Of a stretch of DNA of 64,000 nucleotides, positions 7,368-15,997 are shown piece by piece (position 1 is the stretch's first letter; every line of letters starts with the position of its first letter). The notes beneath the pieces were generated by a model that saw only the letters and a list, made by a program, of their open reading frames with translations, was not told where the DNA came from and did no database searches. The position numbers were made by a program, and so were the translations under genes. The stretch is from Thalassobacillus sp043497085 (lineage in GTDB: Bacteria; Bacillota; Bacilli; Bacillales; Halobacillaceae): NCBI GenBank assembly GCA_043497085.1, contig JBIEKI010000002.1. One strand, given 5' to 3'.

Positions 7368-8546
7368 ATGAATGATTTCAAGCGAGTATTCTTAATAGTA
7401 ATGGATTCTGTCGGTATCGGTGAGGCTCCGGATGCGGCTAAGTTCAATGATAAAGGTGCAGACACTCTTGGTCATATTGCTGAGCACATGGGTGGTCTTA
7501 AGATGCCGAATATGGGCGAGCTCGGTTTGAGCAATATCCGCAACATTATGGGGATTGAGGAAGCAAAGGCTCCCAAAGCACATTATACTACCATGCAGGA
7601 AGCCTCGAATGGCAAAGATACCATGACTGGTCACTGGGAAATCATGGGTTTGTATATTGATAAACCGTTCCGTACGTTTCCGGATGGCTTTCCGGATGAG
7701 CTGTTGCATGAATTAGTACAACGCACCGGGCGTAAAGTCATCGGTAATAAGCCTGCTTCCGGCACAGAAATCCTGAAAGAATTAGGCGAAGAGCATATGG
7801 AAACAGGTGCATTGATCGTATATACATCGGCTGATTCCGTTTTGCAAATTGCTGCTCATGAAGAGGTTGTGCCTCTGGAAGAATTATATGAAATTTGTGA
7901 AATCGCCAGGGAACTTACGCTTGATGAAAAATATATGGTCGGCCGCGTAATAGCCCGTCCGTTCGTCGGAAAACCAGGTGCATTCGAGCGCACACCTAAC
8001 CGCCATGACTATGCCCTTAAGCCGTTTGGGCGTACAGTGATGAATGAAATGAAAGATGAAGGTCTGGATGTCATCGCTTTAGGTAAGATTTCCGATATTT
8101 ATGATGGTGAAGGTGTTACAGAAGCAATCCGTACCACGGACAACATGGACGGCATGGATCAGCTGGTAGCTTCTATGGATAAGGATTTCCGAGGACTCAA
8201 CTTCTTGAACCTGGTGGATTTTGATGCGAAGTTCGGCCACCGTCGTGATCCTCAGGGGTATGGCGAGGCTCTGGAAGCCTTCGATGCCCGACTTCCGCAG
8301 GTGTTAGAGAAACTGAAAGAGGATGACCTGCTCTTAATTACAGCTGACCACGGAAACGACCCGATTCATCACGGTACAGATCATACGCGTGAATTGGTGC
8401 CACTGCTTGCTTACCATAAAGGAATCGAGCAAGGGAAGCAGTTGGATCAACGTAAAACGTTTGCGGACATCGGAGCAACTGTTTCGGACAACTTCAAAAT
8501 CAAGATGCCAGATTATGGACAAAGCTTTTTGAAAGAAATTAAGTGA
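7368..8546 (+). CDS. deoB: Phosphopentomutase
   Basis: Interconverts (deoxy)ribose 1-phosphate and 5-phosphate, feeding sugars from nucleoside breakdown into central metabolism. It has 392 residues of the alkaline-phosphatase superfamily. Metal-site motifs are visible at the N-terminus (MDSVGIGEAPDA) and C-terminus (TADHGNDP and GTDHTRE), with the phosphate-accepting Thr in SNGKDTMTGHWE. The frame extends to 7323, but AGGAGGG at 7353-7359 and family similarity set the start at 7368. It leads the deoB-punA-pdp salvage operon. Confidence 0.95.
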   Translation: MNDFKRVFLIVMDSVGIGEAPDAAKFNDKGADTLGHIAEHMGGLKMPNMGELGLSNIRNIMGIEEAKAPKAHYTTMQEASNGKDTMTGHWEIMGLYIDKPFRTFPDGFPDELLHELVQRTGRKVIGNKPASGTEILKELGEEHMETGALIVYTSADSVLQIAAHEEVVPLEELYEICEIARELTLDEKYMVGRVIARPFVGKPGAFERTPNRHDYALKPFGRTVMNEMKDEGLDVIALGKISDIYDGEGVTEAIRTTDNMDGMDQLVASMDKDFRGLNFLNLVDFDAKFGHRRDPQGYGEALEAFDARLPQVLEKLKEDDLLLITADHGNDPIHHGTDHTRELVPLLAYHKGIEQGKQLDQRKTFADIGATVSDNFKIKMPDYGQSFLKEIK

Positions 8547-8560
8547 TGGAGGGTGAAAGC

Positions 8561-9385
8561 ATGAATATCGAACAAATCAAAGAATCAGCTTCATTTATTT
8601 CAAATAAACTATCTCAGCAGCCAACAGTTGGTTTGATCCTGGGGTCAGGGCTTGGAGTGTTAGCGGACGAAATCAAGGACCCTGTTATCATCCCCTATGG
8701 AGAGATCCCTCATTTTCCGGAATCGACTGTTTCCGGTCATAAAGGTCAATTGGTGATCGGCGAACTGGAAGGACGTCAGGTCATCGCCATGCAAGGGCGC
8801 TTTCATTATTATGAAGGGTACAGCATGCAACAGGTGACGTTCCCGGTCAGAGTGATGAAGCAGCTTGGAATCGAAACAATGTTTGTTACCAATGCGGCAG
8901 GTGGCGTAAACGAAGATTTCGACCCAGGTGATTTAATGATAATAACCGATCATATCAACAACATGGGAGACAGCCCTTTAATCGGTAAGAATGATGAAGA
9001 AATGGGACCCAGGTTCCCTGATATGTCCCAGGCATATAATAAAGAGTTGATTCAAACCGCACAAAAATGCGCAGATAATCTTGGGTTGAAAGTCCGTAAT
9101 GGTGTGTACGTCGGGAATACCGGACCTGCTTATGAAACATCAGCCGAAGTAAAGATGCTCCGTACTCTTGGTGGGGATGCGGTAGGTATGTCTACCGTTC
9201 CGGAAGTAATCGTGGCAAGCCATTCCGGCATCAAAGTCCTTGGTATCTCCTGTATTTCCAATATGGCCGCAGGAATTTTAAATCAGCCATTGACGCATGA
9301 CGAAGTAATTGAAACGACAGCACAAGTACGGGAAGATTTTCTTGGATTTGTGAAAGAAATTCTAAAGTCTATGCCTGCATCATAA
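8561..9385 (+). CDS. punA: Purine-nucleoside phosphorylase (PupG/PunA type)
   Basis: Phosphorolysis of purine nucleosides (mainly guanosine, inosine and deoxy forms) to base and (deoxy)ribose 1-phosphate, the substrate of the neighbouring phosphopentomutase. It has 274 residues of the trimeric PNP class: GLILGSGLG phosphate loop near residue 25, GRFHYYEGY, TNAAGGVN, and GMSTVPEVIVA near residue 210. The frame opens at 8543, overlapping the deoB stop, but GGAGGGTG at 8548-8555 points to the ATG at 8561. Second gene of the salvage operon. Confidence 0.94.
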   Translation: MNIEQIKESASFISNKLSQQPTVGLILGSGLGVLADEIKDPVIIPYGEIPHFPESTVSGHKGQLVIGELEGRQVIAMQGRFHYYEGYSMQQVTFPVRVMKQLGIETMFVTNAAGGVNEDFDPGDLMIITDHINNMGDSPLIGKNDEEMGPRFPDMSQAYNKELIQTAQKCADNLGLKVRNGVYVGNTGPAYETSAEVKMLRTLGGDAVGMSTVPEVIVASHSGIKVLGISCISNMAAGILNQPLTHDEVIETTAQVREDFLGFVKEILKSMPAS

Positions 9386-9404
9386 AAGGGGAAGGGTGAT
9401 CGTA

Positions 9405-10706
9405 ATGAGAATGGTTGATGTAATTCAGAAAAAACGTAATGGTATGGAGCTTAATGAGGAAGAAATCAAGTTTTTTGTTGAGGGTTATACAAAAGGTGAG
9501 ATTCCAGATTACCAAGCCTCTGCTTTGACTATGGCTATCTATTTCAAAGGTATGACTGAAAATGAGACAGCAACCTTGACGCAGGCAATGGTAGATTCCG
9601 GAGAGACAATCGACTTGTCAGGCATCGAAGGACACATTGTCGATAAGCACTCAACCGGCGGGGTGGGCGATAAAGTCACCTTTATCGTAGGGCCGTTGGT
9701 GGCTTCTGCAGGTGTTCCAGTTGCCAAAATGTCAGGCCGTGGGCTTGGGCATACAGGCGGCACACTGGATAAACTCGAGGCGATTGAAGACTTTCATATC
9801 GAAATGACGAAAGAAGAGTTTGTCAATAACGTCAATACTCATAAACTTGCTGTTGCCGGACAGACAGGTAACTTGGCTCCAGCTGATAAAAAACTATATG
9901 CCCTACGTGACGTCACAGCTACAGTGGATTCTATTCCATTGATTGCCGGTTCTATTATGAGTAAGAAGCTCGCCTCTGGTGCTGATAGTATTGTACTGGA
10001 TGTCAAAACAGGTACTGGAGCATTCATGAAGACCCTTGAAGACTCAGAAGCACTTGCCAGAGAGATGGTTAATATCGGTAAAAACCTCGGCAGAAACACA
10101 GTCGCTGTCATAAGTGATATGAACCAGCCGCTCGGTTTTGAAGTGGGGAATGCTAACGAAATAAAAGAAGCAGCGGAAATTCTGCAAGGCAAAAACGTAG
10201 AAGACCTTCGTAAACTTTCCTTAGAAATCGCTTCTCATATGACGGTGCTTGCCGAGGTTTTCTCAAGTTATGAGGAAGCATATGCAGAGCTTGAAAAGAA
10301 TTTGGAGAATGGAAAAGCGTTTGAAGCATTCCGTAACTTTATTGCTGCTCAGGGCGGGAATATAGACATGATCAATGACTTGGATAAATTACCACAGTCC
10401 AAATATAAAGTAGAGGTAACCGCCGATCAGGATGGATATGTATCAGCCATTGATGCAGAATCTATCGGTGTAGCTGCTATGTATCTTGGAGCTGGACGTG
10501 CAACGAAAGAGGACGAAATAAACCATGCGGTCGGTATTACATTAAAGAAAAAAATTGGGGATGAAGTAAAAGCCGGGGAACCGTTGGTGATTTTGAACAG
10601 TGATGAAGAAAACCCTGAAGACTCGATCATGAAAGTGAAAGAAGCATATTCGATTACAAAAGAAAAAGTGACAGCACCTACTTTAATTCATAAAGTAATC
10701 AACTAG
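9405..10706 (+). CDS. pdp: Pyrimidine-nucleoside phosphorylase
   Basis: Phosphorolysis of uridine, thymidine and deoxyuridine. It has 433 residues, the same length as B. subtilis Pdp. The glycine-rich phosphate-binding motif KHSTGGVGDK (about residues 81-90), MSGRGLGHTGGT, and LKKKIGDEVKAGEPL of the C-terminal barrel-sandwich domain are intact. The start at 9405 (MRMVDVIQKK) agrees with the family and follows GGGGAAGGG. In B. subtilis pdp sits with dra-nupC elsewhere; here it is third in deoB-punA-pdp, giving a complete purine plus pyrimidine salvage unit. Confidence 0.95.
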   Translation: MRMVDVIQKKRNGMELNEEEIKFFVEGYTKGEIPDYQASALTMAIYFKGMTENETATLTQAMVDSGETIDLSGIEGHIVDKHSTGGVGDKVTFIVGPLVASAGVPVAKMSGRGLGHTGGTLDKLEAIEDFHIEMTKEEFVNNVNTHKLAVAGQTGNLAPADKKLYALRDVTATVDSIPLIAGSIMSKKLASGADSIVLDVKTGTGAFMKTLEDSEALAREMVNIGKNLGRNTVAVISDMNQPLGFEVGNANEIKEAAEILQGKNVEDLRKLSLEIASHMTVLAEVFSSYEEAYAELEKNLENGKAFEAFRNFIAAQGGNIDMINDLDKLPQSKYKVEVTADQDGYVSAIDAESIGVAAMYLGAGRATKEDEINHAVGITLKKKIGDEVKAGEPLVILNSDEENPEDSIMKVKEAYSITKEKVTAPTLIHKVIN

Positions 10707-10720
10707 TCTCCACCCTACAG

Positions 10721-10767
10721 GGGGTTGTCCCATAGGTCTTAAAAAGACTTACTGGGGCAGCCCCTTT
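10721..10767 (+). terminator. Terminator of the deoB-punA-pdp operon
   Basis: A long imperfect stem closed by GGGG (10721-10724) and CCCC (10761-10764), with AGGTCTT/AAGACTT near the loop, is followed by TTTGTG. Confidence 0.8.
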
Positions 10768-10904
10768 GTGATTATTATTGAGAGTTTCATCCTTTCCTTG
10801 TTCATAGGCTCCTTTAAACGTCGTTGTTGATTTTTCATAACAGGCTTCTTCAACTAGTGGGCCGTTTCATGGAACACTCGATTTCGAGATGTTTATCTGA
10901 ATAA

Positions 10905-11024
10905 GGGTCCGGTGGGGAACGACTCCCTTTCCGCGGGCATGCGCTGAGCCTCCTCAGACTTCGTCTTTCGGGGTCTCACCTGTCATTTTCATCCCGCAGG
11001 AGTCTCGCCGTTCCCCTCGGACCT
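10905..11024. repeat. Intergenic repeat, copy 1 (GGGTCCG-bounded)
   Basis: About 120 bp bounded by an imperfect inverted repeat (GGGTCCGGTGGGGAAC at the left, GTTCCCCTCGGACC at the right). It contains the GC-rich blocks TTTCCGCGGGC and CCCGCAGGAGTCTCG. It has no coding potential. It lies with copy 2 in the 824-base gene-free stretch 10707-11530. Such CCGCGGG-rich repeats recur in intergenic regions of Bacillaceae genomes. The rest of the gap holds only a weak candidate promoter for dacF. Confidence 0.7.
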
Positions 11025-11149
11025 TGCCATAGGGAATTCTCAAAATCACACTTGTGTAAACAGCCCTAAGATAATTTTGAAAGAAGACGTTGCACCATTT
11101 ATATCCTTTATAAATGCCTCAAGATGAAGATTGCAGCTCCACATAAGAA

Positions 11150-11315
11150 GGGTCCGTTTAGTACAAAACTGGCTGGATGGGAAGGGAAACGAGGAGACTC
11201 CCGCGGGAGAAGGGGTTAGGCGAGATTCCACAGGGCTTTAGCCCGAGGAAGAGGCCCCCCGCAGGAAAGCGAATCGTTTCACGAACCATCCCATTCCTCT
11301 CATGGTAACGGACCC
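11150..11315. repeat. Intergenic repeat, copy 2, inverted relative to copy 1
   Basis: About 166 bp bounded by the perfect 9-bp inverted repeat GGGTCCGTT (11150-11158) and AACGGACCC (11307-11315). Its reverse complement aligns with copy 1 in the outer blocks (AACGATTCGCTTTCC with AACGACTCCCTTTCC, and TCCCGCGGGAGTCTC with TCCCGCAGGAGTCTC). The two copies therefore form a large inverted pair about 125 bp apart. Confidence 0.7.
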
Positions 11316-11471
11316 CACTATCTCAAAACTGAGTCTTAAGGAAAAGGGAGCTTTAATTGTAAAGCCAACACTGAGATATAACAGGGCCTTTTCATAAGTA
11401 TTCTAGAATTTAACATAGCTATGGTTTACATAATAAATATATCGTCTATTTAATAATTTTCTTAGTGTTTC

Positions 11472-11502
11472 GTAATAAAACGGTAGATTGTTGGAAAATA
11501 TA
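11472..11502 (+). promoter_or_regulatory. Weak candidate SigF-type promoter before dacF
   Basis: GTAATA at 11472-11477 and GGAAAATATA at 11493-11502 are 15 bases apart and partly match the SigF pattern (GYWTA, then GGNRANANTW). SigF control of dacF is established in B. subtilis; the match here is imperfect. Confidence 0.3.
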
Positions 11503-11530
11503 ACTATAACTATGAATGGAGGGAAAGTGA

Positions 11531-12694
11531 ATGAAAAAAATAGCCATTTATTTCACTGTTTTCATGCTTGTAAGTACATTAAGTCTCCCTGTAACCTATG
11601 GGCAAGAGTCCAATCAAATAGAACTGGCTGAAGGGGCAAAATCGGCAGTTTTAATGGAGAATAGCAGTGGAACAATTTTATTTGATAAGAACGCACATGA
11701 AAAGTTACCCCCCGCCAGTATGACAAAGATCATGACCTTACTACTGATCATGGAAGCTTTAGATAATAAAATCATCAAGTTGGATGAGACCATCAGGGTA
11801 AGTGAGCGTGCTGCTTCTATGGGTGGATCTCAAATATTTCTTGAGGCTGGGGAAGAAATGAAGGTAGAAGACCTGCTGAAGGGTGTAGCTGTTGCTTCGG
11901 GTAATGACGCAAGCGTGGCTTTAGCAGAAAGAATTGCTGGAAGTGAGGAAGCATTCGTCAAAAAAATGAATGAAAAAGCGAAAAAGCTTGGTTTAAAGAA
12001 CACTAACTTTAAAAATACGACTGGTCTTCCTGAAGAAGACCATTATAGCACGGCTCACGATATGGCAGTTATGGCTAAAAAGTTATTACAGTATGAAGAG
12101 ATAACGAATTACACCAGTATTTATGAAGACTATTTACGAAAAGGTCAAGAAAATGAATTCTGGCTTGTGAATACTAATAAATTGGTCAAGCACTATAAAG
12201 GCGTTGATGGTTTGAAAACAGGTTATACCAACGAAGCTAAATACTGTTTGACGGCTACAGCCGAAAAGAATGGGATGCGAATGATTGCGGTTGTGATGGG
12301 AGCGAAGACCCCAAAAGAACGAAATGCAAATATTGCTAAGATGCTTGACTTTGCTTACAGCCAGTTTGAAACAGAACAATTATATGATAAAGGTCACAAA
12401 ATGAGCACCTTGCATTTAGCGAGAGCCAATCAACCAGAGTTAAATGTGGTAACGAAAACTCCTGTTACTTTGCTGAAACGTAAAGGACAAAAGCTGGATA
12501 ATTTAGCAACGTCCATGGAATATGACAAGAATATTCAGCTGCCAATTGAGGAAGGCAGTCAATTAGGGACAGTAAAGGTTAAGCAGGGAGGTAAAGTGCT
12601 TACGGAAGTTCCATTAGTAGCTGAAAAGAGCGTGAAACAGGGCAACGTATGGCAACTATTTAAACGAACCTTAGGCAACATGGCACACCGTTGA
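11531..12694 (+). CDS. dacF: D-alanyl-D-alanine carboxypeptidase DacF
   Basis: Penicillin-binding DD-carboxypeptidase (peptidase S11) that trims peptide stems of spore cortex peptidoglycan from the forespore side. It has 387 residues with a signal peptide at about 1-24. The active-site triad of motifs is intact: SMTK (Ser63, Lys66), SGN (123-125) and KTG (229-231). A C-terminal beta domain (~290-387) follows. The ATG at 11531 follows GGAGGGAAAGTGA. It lies upstream of spoIIAA as in B. subtilis, where it is read by SigF and extends transcription into spoIIA. Confidence 0.94.
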   Translation: MKKIAIYFTVFMLVSTLSLPVTYGQESNQIELAEGAKSAVLMENSSGTILFDKNAHEKLPPASMTKIMTLLLIMEALDNKIIKLDETIRVSERAASMGGSQIFLEAGEEMKVEDLLKGVAVASGNDASVALAERIAGSEEAFVKKMNEKAKKLGLKNTNFKNTTGLPEEDHYSTAHDMAVMAKKLLQYEEITNYTSIYEDYLRKGQENEFWLVNTNKLVKHYKGVDGLKTGYTNEAKYCLTATAEKNGMRMIAVVMGAKTPKERNANIAKMLDFAYSQFETEQLYDKGHKMSTLHLARANQPELNVVTKTPVTLLKRKGQKLDNLATSMEYDKNIQLPIEEGSQLGTVKVKQGGKVLTEVPLVAEKSVKQGNVWQLFKRTLGNMAHR

Positions 12695-12738
12695 TAATAC
12701 TGTCATTTTATTAAAAGATTTAGCGTATCCTCACTAGT

Positions 12739-12779
12739 TTTGTCACCTTGCAGGAAAAAGAGGATGCAAAACAGAAAGA
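12739..12779 (+). promoter_or_regulatory. Candidate SigH promoter with Spo0A-like box for spoIIA
   Basis: GCAGGAAAA (12750-12758) and ACAGAAAGA (12771-12779), spaced by 12 bases, resemble the SigH -35 (RNAGGAWWW) and -10 (RNNGAATWW), with one mismatch in the -10 core. TTTGTCACC at 12739-12747 is a partial Spo0A box. SigH/Spo0A control of spoIIA is established in B. subtilis. Confidence 0.45.
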
Positions 12780-12812
12780 CTCACTAACGCAAAGAAAGAG
12801 GAGGTAAACATA

Positions 12813-13166
12813 GTGAGTCTTAATGTCGATTTTGCCCGCAAAGAAGATGTCCTTCTTGTAAGATTAGTCGGTGAACTGGATCACCATGAAGCAGAAAATT
12901 TGAAGAAAGAATGGAAGTCGATTCTTAATCAGCACCAGGTACGTCATGTCATTTTAAATTTAGAAGGATTGTCTTTTATGGACAGTTCAGGCCTTGGTGT
13001 GATTTTAGGAAGATACAAAGAAATCAACGCTTTAGGAGGAGAAATGGTGATTTGTTCGATTTCTCCAGAAGTCAAACGGCTCTTCGATTTATCAGGGATG
13101 TTCAAAATCATGAAGCTTGTCGATAATGAAGAATTCGCTTTAGAGATGTTGGGGGTGGCTTCATGA
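12813..13166 (+). CDS. spoIIAA: Anti-anti-sigma factor SpoIIAA
   Basis: STAS-domain protein that releases SigF by binding SpoIIAB. Its phosphorylation state sets SigF activity in the forespore. It has 117 residues. The phosphorylated serine is Ser58 in SFMDSSGLGVILGRY, the same position as in B. subtilis. The GTG start at 12813 is fixed by AGAGGAGGT at 12798-12806. The ATGA overlap with spoIIAB (4 nt) keeps the partners in stoichiometry. Confidence 0.96.
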   Translation: MSLNVDFARKEDVLLVRLVGELDHHEAENLKKEWKSILNQHQVRHVILNLEGLSFMDSSGLGVILGRYKEINALGGEMVICSISPEVKRLFDLSGMFKIMKLVDNEEFALEMLGVAS

Positions 13167-13603
13167 AAAATAGTATGAATCTGGAGTTTTTAAGCGTCAG
13201 TCAAAATGAATCGTTTGCCCGGGTGACTGTAGCTGCCTTTGTAAGTCAGCTTGATCCGACAATGGAAGAATTGACAGAAATCAAGACGGTCGTGTCCGAA
13301 GCAGTGACCAATGCCATCATACACGGATATCATGAACGTCCAGACGGAAAGATTTATATTTCATGTACACTTAATGATGGAGAAATGGAACTGATGATTC
13401 AAGACTATGGTGAAGGTATAGCAGACATTGACGAAGCCAGAGAGCCTCTGTTCACTTCAAAACCTGAACTGGAGCGGTCTGGAATGGGTTTTACGATTAT
13501 GGAAAACTTCATGGACAAAGTCGATGTCATTTCCAGCCCTGAGGAAGGCACGACTGTCCGCCTGATCAAACATATGACTACAAATAAAGCGTACTGTAAT
13601 TAG
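13163..13603 (+). CDS. spoIIAB: Anti-sigma F factor and kinase SpoIIAB
   Basis: GHKL-type serine kinase that holds SigF inactive and phosphorylates SpoIIAA. It has 146 residues. The ATP-binding N box (SEAVTNAIIHGY, about residues 44-55), the G1-like DYGEGI box (~81-86) and the later GMGFTIMENFMD stretch are intact. It overlaps spoIIAA by four bases and precedes sigF by 9 nt, giving the classic spoIIAA-spoIIAB-sigF order. Confidence 0.96.
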   Translation: MKNSMNLEFLSVSQNESFARVTVAAFVSQLDPTMEELTEIKTVVSEAVTNAIIHGYHERPDGKIYISCTLNDGEMELMIQDYGEGIADIDEAREPLFTSKPELERSGMGFTIMENFMDKVDVISSPEEGTTVRLIKHMTTNKAYCN

Positions 13604-13612
13604 GGGCCCGCG

Positions 13613-14365
13613 ATGAATGTGGATGTGAGTCAAAAACAGAAGCGGTTGAAGGACGAAGATGTCAGGGCCCTGATTGCCAAGAGTCAAGAAGGTGATCAGG
13701 AAGCAAGGGATATGTTAGTGGAAAGGAACGTACGGTTGGTTTGGTCAGTTGTCCAACGGTATATCCATCGTGGTTATGATCAGGAAGATCTGTTCCAAAT
13801 TGGCTGTATTGGGTTATTGAAGTCGGTCGATAAATTCGACTTGAACTATGATGTGAAATTTTCTACTTACGCTGTGCCAATGATTATTGGAGAGATTCAG
13901 CGCTTTATCCGGGATGATGGCAGTGTAAAAGTTAGCCGGTCGTTAAAAGAAATGAATAATAAAATCCGCCGAAAAAAAGAAGAATTGACGAAAGAACTGG
14001 GTAGATCACCTACCATTGATGAAATGGCGAAAGCGCTGGATATGTCTTCAGAAGAAGTTGTACTGGCAGAAGAAGCCGGGCGTGCTCCCCAGTCCATTCA
14101 CGAAACTGTTTATGAAAATGACGGAGATCCTATTACATTGCTGGACCAAATGGCTGAAGACGATACCAAGTGGTTCGATAAGATGATGCTTCAGGATGTC
14201 ATCCGCAAGCTTGATAAAAGGGAACGGCTGATCATTTATTTAAGGTATTTTAAAGATAAGACCCAAACGGAAGTAGCGGAACGATTGGGAATATCACAAG
14301 TTCAAGTCTCCAGGCTGGAAAAGAAAATACTGAAGGAGATTAAAGAGCAAATGGAACCTGATTAA
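13613..14365 (+). CDS. sigF: Forespore RNA polymerase sigma factor SigF
   Basis: First compartment-specific sigma factor of sporulation. It has 250 residues, with region 2 (NVRLVWSVVQRY, QEDLFQIGCIGLLK, FSTYAVPMIIGEIQRFIR), region 3 (LGRSPTIDEMAKAL) and region 4 (TQTEVAERLGISQVQVSRLE helix-turn-helix) all visible. The start codon lies 9 nt after spoIIAB with a weak G-rich ribosome site (GGGGCCC). Translation is probably coupled to spoIIAB. A terminator follows. Confidence 0.96.
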   Translation: MNVDVSQKQKRLKDEDVRALIAKSQEGDQEARDMLVERNVRLVWSVVQRYIHRGYDQEDLFQIGCIGLLKSVDKFDLNYDVKFSTYAVPMIIGEIQRFIRDDGSVKVSRSLKEMNNKIRRKKEELTKELGRSPTIDEMAKALDMSSEEVVLAEEAGRAPQSIHETVYENDGDPITLLDQMAEDDTKWFDKMMLQDVIRKLDKRERLIIYLRYFKDKTQTEVAERLGISQVQVSRLEKKILKEIKEQMEPD

Positions 14366-14376
14366 TCTCCACTTTG

Positions 14377-14404
14377 GACGCATTGTACCTGATGCGTCTT
14401 TTTA
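14377..14404 (+). terminator. Terminator after sigF
   Basis: A 7-bp stem GACGCAT (14377-14383) with ATGCGTC (14392-14398) and an 8-nt loop is followed by a T-run to about 14403. It separates spoIIA from spoVA. Confidence 0.8.
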
Positions 14405-14428
14405 TATGCCTTCAGCTGGAGAGCAGGT

Positions 14429-14457
14429 GCATGTTTTTTTGCTTAACATCCATACTA
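14429..14457 (+). promoter_or_regulatory. SigG promoter of the spoVA operon
   Basis: GCATG (14429-14433) and CATACTA (14451-14457), separated by 17 bases, fit the SigG consensus (GHATR, then CATNNTA). SigG transcription of spoVA is established in B. subtilis. The site lies between the sigF terminator and spoVAA. Confidence 0.7.
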
Positions 14458-14492
14458 AGAAGCAAAGGCGTGGAAGAAAAAGGGTGGTGTCT

Positions 14493-15116
14493 ATGTCAAA
14501 CATTGTATATGTTCGACTGAGAAAAAAAGTGGATATGACAAGCTATCGGCCTGTTTTTTTGAAAGACATCGCTTATCTTGCTTGTTCTCTGCCCCTTAAA
14601 CAAAAATTAGAAACCATCCCACTGCATTATATTACAAACAAAGACAAAAACATCATTGTTATCGATGGTGTTTTAGTGATAGAAAAAATGGCAGAACTAT
14701 TACCTGAAATCGAAGTCCAATTAATAGGGCCAGCGCAAACCATCATTACTATCACAACGAAGAGGAGAAAGCCGGCTATTTGGATGGTTGCCGGTATATG
14801 GTTATTATTATTCGTCGGTGCGGCTATGGCAATTATGAATTTTCATTATGATGTAAGCATGGAAGCCGTACAACAAAAGCTCCATTTTATGTTGACCGGA
14901 GAAGAAGTGAAACATCCTTTTTGGATTCAGATTCCTTATTCCATCGGTCTTGGTCTGGGTATGATTCTTTTTTTTAACCATATTTTTAATAAAAAAATCA
15001 ATGAAGAACCAAGTCCACTGGATGTAGAAGTTTTTAAGTACCAACAAAGCATGGATGATTATGTAACGATCAATGAAAACAAGGTGGAAAAAAAAGATGA
15101 TCCACATTCTAGTTGA
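14493..15116 (+). CDS. spoVAA: Stage V sporulation protein AA
   Basis: Component of the SpoVA channel in the spore inner membrane that moves dipicolinic acid in during sporulation and out during germination. It has 207 residues: a soluble N-terminal part (MSNIVYVRLRKKV onward), then two membrane segments at about residues 95-117 and 150-170. The open frame begins at 14406, but that start would overlap the SigG promoter. The ATG at 14493 follows AGGGTGG and gives the family length. First of six linked spoVA genes. Confidence 0.9.
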   Translation: MSNIVYVRLRKKVDMTSYRPVFLKDIAYLACSLPLKQKLETIPLHYITNKDKNIIVIDGVLVIEKMAELLPEIEVQLIGPAQTIITITTKRRKPAIWMVAGIWLLLFVGAAMAIMNFHYDVSMEAVQQKLHFMLTGEEVKHPFWIQIPYSIGLGLGMILFFNHIFNKKINEEPSPLDVEVFKYQQSMDDYVTINENKVEKKDDPHSS

Positions 15117-15513
15117 AGTCTTTATTGGTTTGGCGGCGGGACTTGCTGTCGGGACGGGTTTTGTCGCTTTTCTGACCGTACTGGGCATTATTCCCAGATT
15201 GATGCAATTGAGTCGTTCGACAAACAGAATACGAATATACGAAACGGCTGTGATTCTGGGGACGTTGGCAGGCATCTATCTCTCGTTTGGTGATGAAGCA
15301 ATCCTGCTTCCTGATCTGATTATAGCTGTTTGGGGGTTACTGCACGGTGTCTTTATCGGCATGCTGGCAGCTGCGCTGACAGAAGTTTTGAACGTCTTCC
15401 CATTACTGACGAAACGAATCGGGATGGAGGGGCAGCTGCTATTATTGATGATGGCTATTGTACTTGGGAAAATTTCCGGATCACTATTTCATTGGATCAT
15501 TTTTGTTAGATGA
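15097..15513 (+). CDS. spoVAB: Stage V sporulation protein AB
   Basis: Small polytopic SpoVA membrane protein, 138 residues, with about four to five hydrophobic helices. The N-terminal segment (FIGLAAGLAVGTGFVAFLTV, then LGIIPRLMQL) is the family hallmark. The frame opens at 15073, but AAGGTGG at 15082-15088 is spaced for the ATG at 15097. It overlaps spoVAA by 20 nt. It acts with the other SpoVA proteins in dipicolinate transport; its individual role is unknown. Confidence 0.9.
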   Translation: MIHILVEVFIGLAAGLAVGTGFVAFLTVLGIIPRLMQLSRSTNRIRIYETAVILGTLAGIYLSFGDEAILLPDLIIAVWGLLHGVFIGMLAAALTEVLNVFPLLTKRIGMEGQLLLLMMAIVLGKISGSLFHWIIFVR

Positions 15514-15530
15514 ATGTGGGAGGTAAGACG

Positions 15531-15986
15531 ATGAGCGATAAGTTTGTCCAAAATCAATATAATAAGACAATTAAAAATTACCAGCCTAAGCCGAATTATT
15601 TTTTAAACTGTTTGAAAGCGTTCGTAATTGGCGGGTTAATTTGTGTGATTGGTGAGGCTTTGACTGACTTTTATGTGAATGTATTCGACTTTTCAGAAAA
15701 GGAAGCGGTCAATCCCACTGTTACAACATTAATATTGGCTTCCGCTTTGCTGACTGGATTTGGCGTCTATGACAAACTCGGGCAATTTGCGGGAGCAGGG
15801 TCGGCAGTACCTGTAACAGGTTTTGCAAACTCTATTACTTCTGCTGCACTTGAGCACAAGAGTGAAGGATTGGTTTTGGGAGTTGCCACCAACTTATTCA
15901 AGCTTGCAGGTTCCGTCATCGTCTTTGGAGTGGTGGCCGCTTATGTACTCGGAATGCTCAGATATGCTTGGCAACATTTCTTCTAG
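15531..15986 (+). CDS. spoVAC: Stage V sporulation protein AC (SpoVA channel subunit)
   Basis: Core membrane subunit of the dipicolinate channel; SpoVAC of B. subtilis behaves as a mechanosensitive channel. It has 151 residues and four membrane segments. The CLKAFVIGGLICVIGEAL segment and the FAGAGSAVPVTGFANS motif are shared with SpoVAE. The start at 15531 follows GGGAGGT (15518-15524); an earlier in-frame ATG at 15510 lacks such a site. Confidence 0.94.
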   Translation: MSDKFVQNQYNKTIKNYQPKPNYFLNCLKAFVIGGLICVIGEALTDFYVNVFDFSEKEAVNPTVTTLILASALLTGFGVYDKLGQFAGAGSAVPVTGFANSITSAALEHKSEGLVLGVATNLFKLAGSVIVFGVVAAYVLGMLRYAWQHFF

Positions 15987-15997
15987 GAGGATCAATC

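Noticed and set aside
11046..11231. 61-residue minus-strand frame in the pdp-dacF gap
   Set aside because: It lies across repeat copy 2, has no ribosome site and low-complexity Ser/Pro content.
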